From JAICWP01 sp035278025 (GTDB lineage Bacteria; Acidobacteriota; Terriglobia; Terriglobales; Acidobacteriaceae): a DNA stretch of 64,000 bases. Below, in pieces: positions 61,701 to 64,000 of this stretch (its first letter is position 1; each line of letters opens with the position of its first letter). Under the pieces are notes generated by a model, which was given only the letters and a program-made list of their open reading frames with translations, did not search any database and had not been told where the DNA came from. The translations under genes were made by a program, and so were the position numbers. Where the stretch lies: NCBI GenBank assembly GCA_035278025.1, contig DATEJK010000016.1:1-64000 (forward strand). The letters run 5' to 3'.

Positions 61701-61965
61701 TGCGCTTGCCGGCGCAAGCCCGATGGGCGGCGGAGCGGCCACTCTCGCTACCATCAACGGAACGCTGGCCGCGCTGCTGAATGCCGTGGAAAGCGCCGAC
61801 GCCGCTCCTACAGCGCAGTCCTATGCTCTGTTTGACGAAACTGTGCGCTCGCTGCAGACCCTGCTGGCCTCGTGGGGGAAGATTCAGCAACAGGACATGG
61901 CGGAGCTGAATGGTTTGGCCCGGCGGAACGGGATGCGAGAAGTTAATGTTCCAGCCGCAAAGTAA
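58768..61965 (+). CDS. Secreted VPS10/sortilin-type beta-propeller (BNR-repeat) protein
   Basis: A 1065-residue exported protein with a signal peptide ending at ARAQ (about 30). Many Asp-box/BNR units are visible: STDAGKTW, SADGGQTW, STDEGATW, SDDGGANW, STDGGKTF and SLDDGNTW, as in sialidase and sortilin propellers. The region 760-1065 has a beta-sandwich segment (YEVRLTVDGKTYRQPLEVKV) and a helical end. These proteins, common in Acidobacteriota-like genomes, are labelled glycosyl hydrolase, but a catalytic role is unproven. ATG 58768 begins the signal peptide; no strong ribosome site precedes it. It converges with the RDD gene, 3 bases apart. Confidence 0.85.
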   Translation: MHNNTITRNLSLFIAIFGLFLLIPPAARAQGIDPSLYAGLRWRCIGPFRGGRALAAAGVPGEPETFYFGAVGGGVWKTTDAGRVWKPIFDAGPIASVGALAVAPSNPSVIYVGTGEADMRSDISFGDGVYKSTDAGKTWRHIGLRDTRHIGRILVDPHNPDIVLVAALGRAYGPNPERGIFRSADGGQTWQKVLYKDANTGAVDLAFDPDNAHAVFATLWRTRRPPWSTYAPLGGPGSGLYKSTDEGATWREISGHGLPLGELGRIGVSVAAGTHGQRVYAVVDAPQKGGLYRSDDGGANWTLVSTDRRIHERGWYFGAVTPDPLDPNRVYIPNVSLYRSTDGGKTFVSIKGAPGGDDYHLLWVDPSDPRRMIVASDQGTTISLDDGNTWSSWYNQPTAQFYHVATDNQFPYKVYGAQQDSGTVGTLSRSDYGQITLRDWRPVGGDEGGYIVPDPSDPNFVYAGGTLGELHRFNWKTGESQDISPWPSLAFGSDIAGRKYRFTWTSPLVFSPHDPHTLYMGAQMLLRTQDRGMSWQAISPDLTGVEPSAANSTEPLAVSNAMQRGYGVIYTIAPSPVTAGIIWAGTDTGLVQLTRDGGKNWENVTPKGLAPWSKISLMEASPFDAGTVYAAVDRHRLDDFRPYIYRTHDFGKTWTKIADGIADTAYVHAVREDPERKGLLYAGTETGVYISFDDGGHWQPLQLNLPIAPIHDLVVHGNDLVVATHGRSFWILDDLTPLRQLDAALANSDAHLFRPAAALRVRANQNRDTPLPPETPAGKNPPDGAILDYYLKTTAATPVVLEIADAKGQVIRHFSSSDLSPAVDFSQLAFPPYWVEKPRILANSAGQNRFVWDLRYPTPPWLFHEYSMAAVVGETSVAPQGPRVLPGEYEVRLTVDGKTYRQPLEVKVDPRVSTSGADLQRQLQLELRITDAVAKDMGAYNDIAAVRKQLGSLQKEAAGKRHSAQLAAAATALDGKLAALAGASPMGGGAATLATINGTLAALLNAVESADAAPTAQSYALFDETVRSLQTLLASWGKIQQQDMAELNGLARRNGMREVNVPAAK

Positions 61966-61968
61966 TCG

Positions 61969-62730
61969 TCAGCGGCTGAAGCTGGCGCTATCGCGCTTCT
62001 GGCGGGCCAGAGTTTCCAGATAATCTTCGGCGCTTTCTGAGCCACCCTGCGTACCCAGGCGCGCGCGCAGGCGCCCGGCAATCTGCTCGGCGCTCTGGCG
62101 GCGCACCTCCGGGCTAAGGTCGTAGCGGCGTTGCAGAAAGCGCTCAATCAGCTCTAGTTCATCCGCGGAAATCTGCAGCGCGGGGGATGTTGCGGCAGAA
62201 GCTCCAGTTCCGGCGGCGAAATCCAGCTGCACTTCCTGCATGGCTTTTTCGTGGACCACGACGGTGCCGGCAACGATATCGCCCAGGCGCTTGTTCCGCG
62301 CAGTAAGAAAGACCGAGATAATCCCCACCACATAAAGCCCGGGCATCTGGTCCACCAGGCGCAGCAGGTTGCGCGCCACCGCCTCGTAGACCGTGACGGG
62401 GCGGCCGGAATCGCCGATCACCCGAATGCGCACCAGGCGCTTGCCCGGAGTTTGCCCGTTCCAGAAAATTTCGAACAGCGCGTAATACCCGGAGTACAGA
62501 AGAAACAGCAGGAGAAAGAAAATGGCGGCTGCCCAGGTCCAGGCGCGGGGGGTAAAGCGCGCCACCGTGGGGACGAGCAACTCGCCGACGAAAATGACCA
62601 GCAGGAAGGCAAGCGTCTGGATCAGCATGTCCAGGGCGATAGCCAGAAAGCGGCTGCCAATTCCTGCCAGAGGAAATTCCAGCGGGATCTGTTCCGGGGT
62701 TTCGATGGTAAGCTTGTCCGGCGAGTACAC
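61969..62730 (-). CDS. RDD family membrane protein
   Basis: A 253-residue protein. The RDD domain (about 18-160) has three helices and conserved GIGSRFLAIALDMLIQ and NGQTPGKRLVRIRV. The C-terminal part (180-253) is helical and soluble. RDD proteins are often transport-related. It starts at GTG 62730, with GGAG eight bases upstream, and is divergent from spoIIM by just two bases. With SpoIIM and the next gene it belongs to a common RDD-SpoIIM-DUF58 arrangement. Confidence 0.85.
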   Translation of the reverse strand: MYSPDKLTIETPEQIPLEFPLAGIGSRFLAIALDMLIQTLAFLLVIFVGELLVPTVARFTPRAWTWAAAIFFLLLFLLYSGYYALFEIFWNGQTPGKRLVRIRVIGDSGRPVTVYEAVARNLLRLVDQMPGLYVVGIISVFLTARNKRLGDIVAGTVVVHEKAMQEVQLDFAAGTGASAATSPALQISADELELIERFLQRRYDLSPEVRRQSAEQIAGRLRARLGTQGGSESAEDYLETLARQKRDSASFSR

Positions 62731-62732
62731 CC

Positions 62733-63713
62733 GTGATCTCCACGCACTGGCTTGAAAAGCGGCAGCCCTACTGGCGGCGGCTGGAAGCGCTGGTGGAACA
62801 ATCGGGGCGGCGCGGCGTGGTCCGGCTCAGCCGTTCCGAATTGCAGGAACTGGGCCTGCTCTACCGCCAGATCGCTTCCGACCTTTCCACCGTGCGCGAA
62901 GATCCCGCCAGCCGGCAGATATCGGCCTACTTGAACCAACTGCTGGGCCGCGCCCATAACCTGATCTATATGGGGCGCAAGACCAATGCCGCGGGCATTG
63001 TACAATTCTTCCGCTTCACTTACCCCCGTCTATTTCGGGAAAATCTGGCTTACCCGCTCACCGCGTTCCTGATTTTTCTGGCGGCGGCCATTGCCGGCAC
63101 GGCGCTGTGCTTCTCCGATCCCGGCTTTGAGCGTTATTTTCTGGGCGGCCGGATGATTGACACCATCGAGCAGCACCGCATGTGGACGCAATCGGTAGTG
63201 TCTATCAAGCCGCTGGCCTCCAGCTTTATCCTGACCAACAACATTTCGGTGGCCTGTGCCACCTTCGCCATGGGGATTCTGGCCGGCCTGGGCACGGTTT
63301 ACATGCTCTTCTTTAATGGCCTGCTTATAGGAGTGATCGGCACCGCCTGCTGGCAGGCTGGCATGAGCCGCCAGTTGTGGAGCTTCGTGGCGCCGCATGG
63401 CGTGCTGGAATTGCCGGCCATCTTTATCGCCGGAGGCGCCGGCCTGCTGCTGGCGCGCGGATTGCTCTTTCCCGGAACGCTGCCCCGAAGAGACTCGCTG
63501 GTGGAGGCCGGTGGACGGGCGGTGCGCCTGGTGCTGGGCGTCATTCCCATGCTGGTGGTCGCGGGCTTCATCGAGGGTTATCTTTCGCCCTCAAACTTTC
63601 CGGCTCCTCTGAAGTTTGCTTTGGGAGCGGCGTTGGGATTGGCTTTGGTGATGTACCTCGCTTCCGGCGCTCAAGACCCTGTAAATCACGCGGCCGGGGA
63701 ACGTGAGACATAA
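62733..63713 (+). CDS. SpoIIM-family (stage II sporulation protein M-like) membrane protein
   Basis: A 326-residue membrane protein. A soluble helical N-terminus (ISTHWLEKRQPYWRRLEALV) is followed by about six helices from residue 100 onward. HGVLELPAIFIAGGAGLLLA is the family signature. In this non-sporulating context it accompanies RDD, DUF58 and MoxR genes in many bacteria; the exact function is unknown. GTG 62733 is used. Its ribosome site would lie inside the divergent RDD gene. Confidence 0.85.
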   Translation: MISTHWLEKRQPYWRRLEALVEQSGRRGVVRLSRSELQELGLLYRQIASDLSTVREDPASRQISAYLNQLLGRAHNLIYMGRKTNAAGIVQFFRFTYPRLFRENLAYPLTAFLIFLAAAIAGTALCFSDPGFERYFLGGRMIDTIEQHRMWTQSVVSIKPLASSFILTNNISVACATFAMGILAGLGTVYMLFFNGLLIGVIGTACWQAGMSRQLWSFVAPHGVLELPAIFIAGGAGLLLARGLLFPGTLPRRDSLVEAGGRAVRLVLGVIPMLVVAGFIEGYLSPSNFPAPLKFALGAALGLALVMYLASGAQDPVNHAAGERET

Positions 63714-63795
63714 AGAGTTACGTCTCGCTTGCTATGCGAGATGATTAAAGCGGAGAGGCCGTTCAGTACGGGCGTTGCCAGGCAGCGTCTTGAAG

Positions 63796-64000
63796 CTAGA
63801 GCAATCCGCGATCTTTGATTTCCAGGTATTGATTCACCAGGGCGGTGGAAACCTGGTCCGGCGGCAGTTCCAGGGCAAAGGCGCCCTGCTCCCGCAGGCG
63901 GCGCAGCAGCAGTTCCCGGCGCTGCGACACCTCCTGGGCCGCCATTACGCGATACATGTTCAGCGGAGTCTCCGGAGCGCGAGCCAGCAGTTCCATGATT
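63796..64000 (-). CDS. C-terminal end of a DUF58-type protein (partial)
   Basis: An open frame from the right edge down to 63796, 66-67 residues. The end reads VSTALVNQYLEIKDRGLL and the middle RRELLLRRLREQGAFALELP. By position next to RDD and SpoIIM and by this ending, it is probably the C-terminus of a DUF58 (VWA-like) protein; the main domain lies outside the window. The ATG at 63996 is inside the gene, not its start. Confidence 0.55.
   Translation of the reverse strand, partial: IMELLARAPETPLNMYRVMAAQEVSQRRELLLRRLREQGAFALELPPDQVSTALVNQYLEIKDRGLL

Noticed and set aside
63715..63795. Hairpin CTCGC...GCGAG after the SpoIIM gene as a terminator
   Set aside because: The stem is only five bases and no T-run follows on either strand.

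Overview
The window is a GC-rich bacterial chromosome segment with dense, mostly single-direction gene blocks. The gene set suggests an Acidobacteriota-like soil bacterium: bifunctional Sat-CysC, PilB/T/C with PilS/PilR, RDD and SpoIIM next to a probable DUF58 gene, many TTG/GTG starts, and intergenic spaces full of dispersed hairpin-like repeats. Taxonomy is inferred from gene content and style only. No rRNA, tRNA, CRISPR array, insertion sequence or prophage was seen.

Layout. 1-2967: end of glmS, then sat-cysC and cysQ (sulfate activation and PAP removal). 2988-15713: an 11-gene minus-strand cluster with a TetR regulator, a BoxB-like di-iron aryl-CoA epoxidase, two crotonase-fold enzymes (one BoxC-like, one dienoyl-CoA-hydratase-like), an aldehyde dehydrogenase, a two-subunit CoA-transferase, a three-subunit 4-hydroxybenzoyl-CoA-reductase-type molybdenum enzyme and an amidohydrolase. 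16466-28488: a ferritin-like protein, a DHDPS-family aldolase, carA/carB, signal peptidase I, a CYCXC protein, a TPR protein, YvcK, GlmU and DUF1059. 28863-41769: a TPR protein, ctaB, two SH3-type secreted proteins, then a plus-strand respiratory block (cytochrome-porin, diheme cytochrome c, cupredoxin-like protein, aa3 oxidase subunits II, I, III, III-like and IV), followed by small and WG-repeat proteins. 41884-49195: pilB-pilT-pilC-pilS-pilR on the minus strand. 49777-64000: ribulokinase, an alkyltransferase-like protein, an EamA protein, two STAS proteins, dnaX-ybaB-recR, ribBA, a MerR/zinc-ribbon pair, a sortilin-type beta-propeller protein, RDD, SpoIIM and the end of a further gene.

Two systems stand out. 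The first is the aryl-CoA cluster. It mixes a reductive enzyme known from anaerobic 4-hydroxybenzoate breakdown with an O2-dependent BoxB-type epoxidase that keeps all six expected iron ligands. No BoxA reductase or aryl-CoA ligase is nearby. The second is the respiratory block, whose order (cytochrome-porin, diheme cytochrome, copper protein, cox genes) recalls the rus iron-oxidation operon of Acidithiobacillus. Its subunit I appears to lack the usual K-pathway lysine.

A third theme is the intergenic DNA. At least five families of degenerate inverted-repeat words recur in this one window. They fill most junctions of the aryl-CoA cluster and often touch stop codons; in ribBA the repeat encodes the last residues of the protein.
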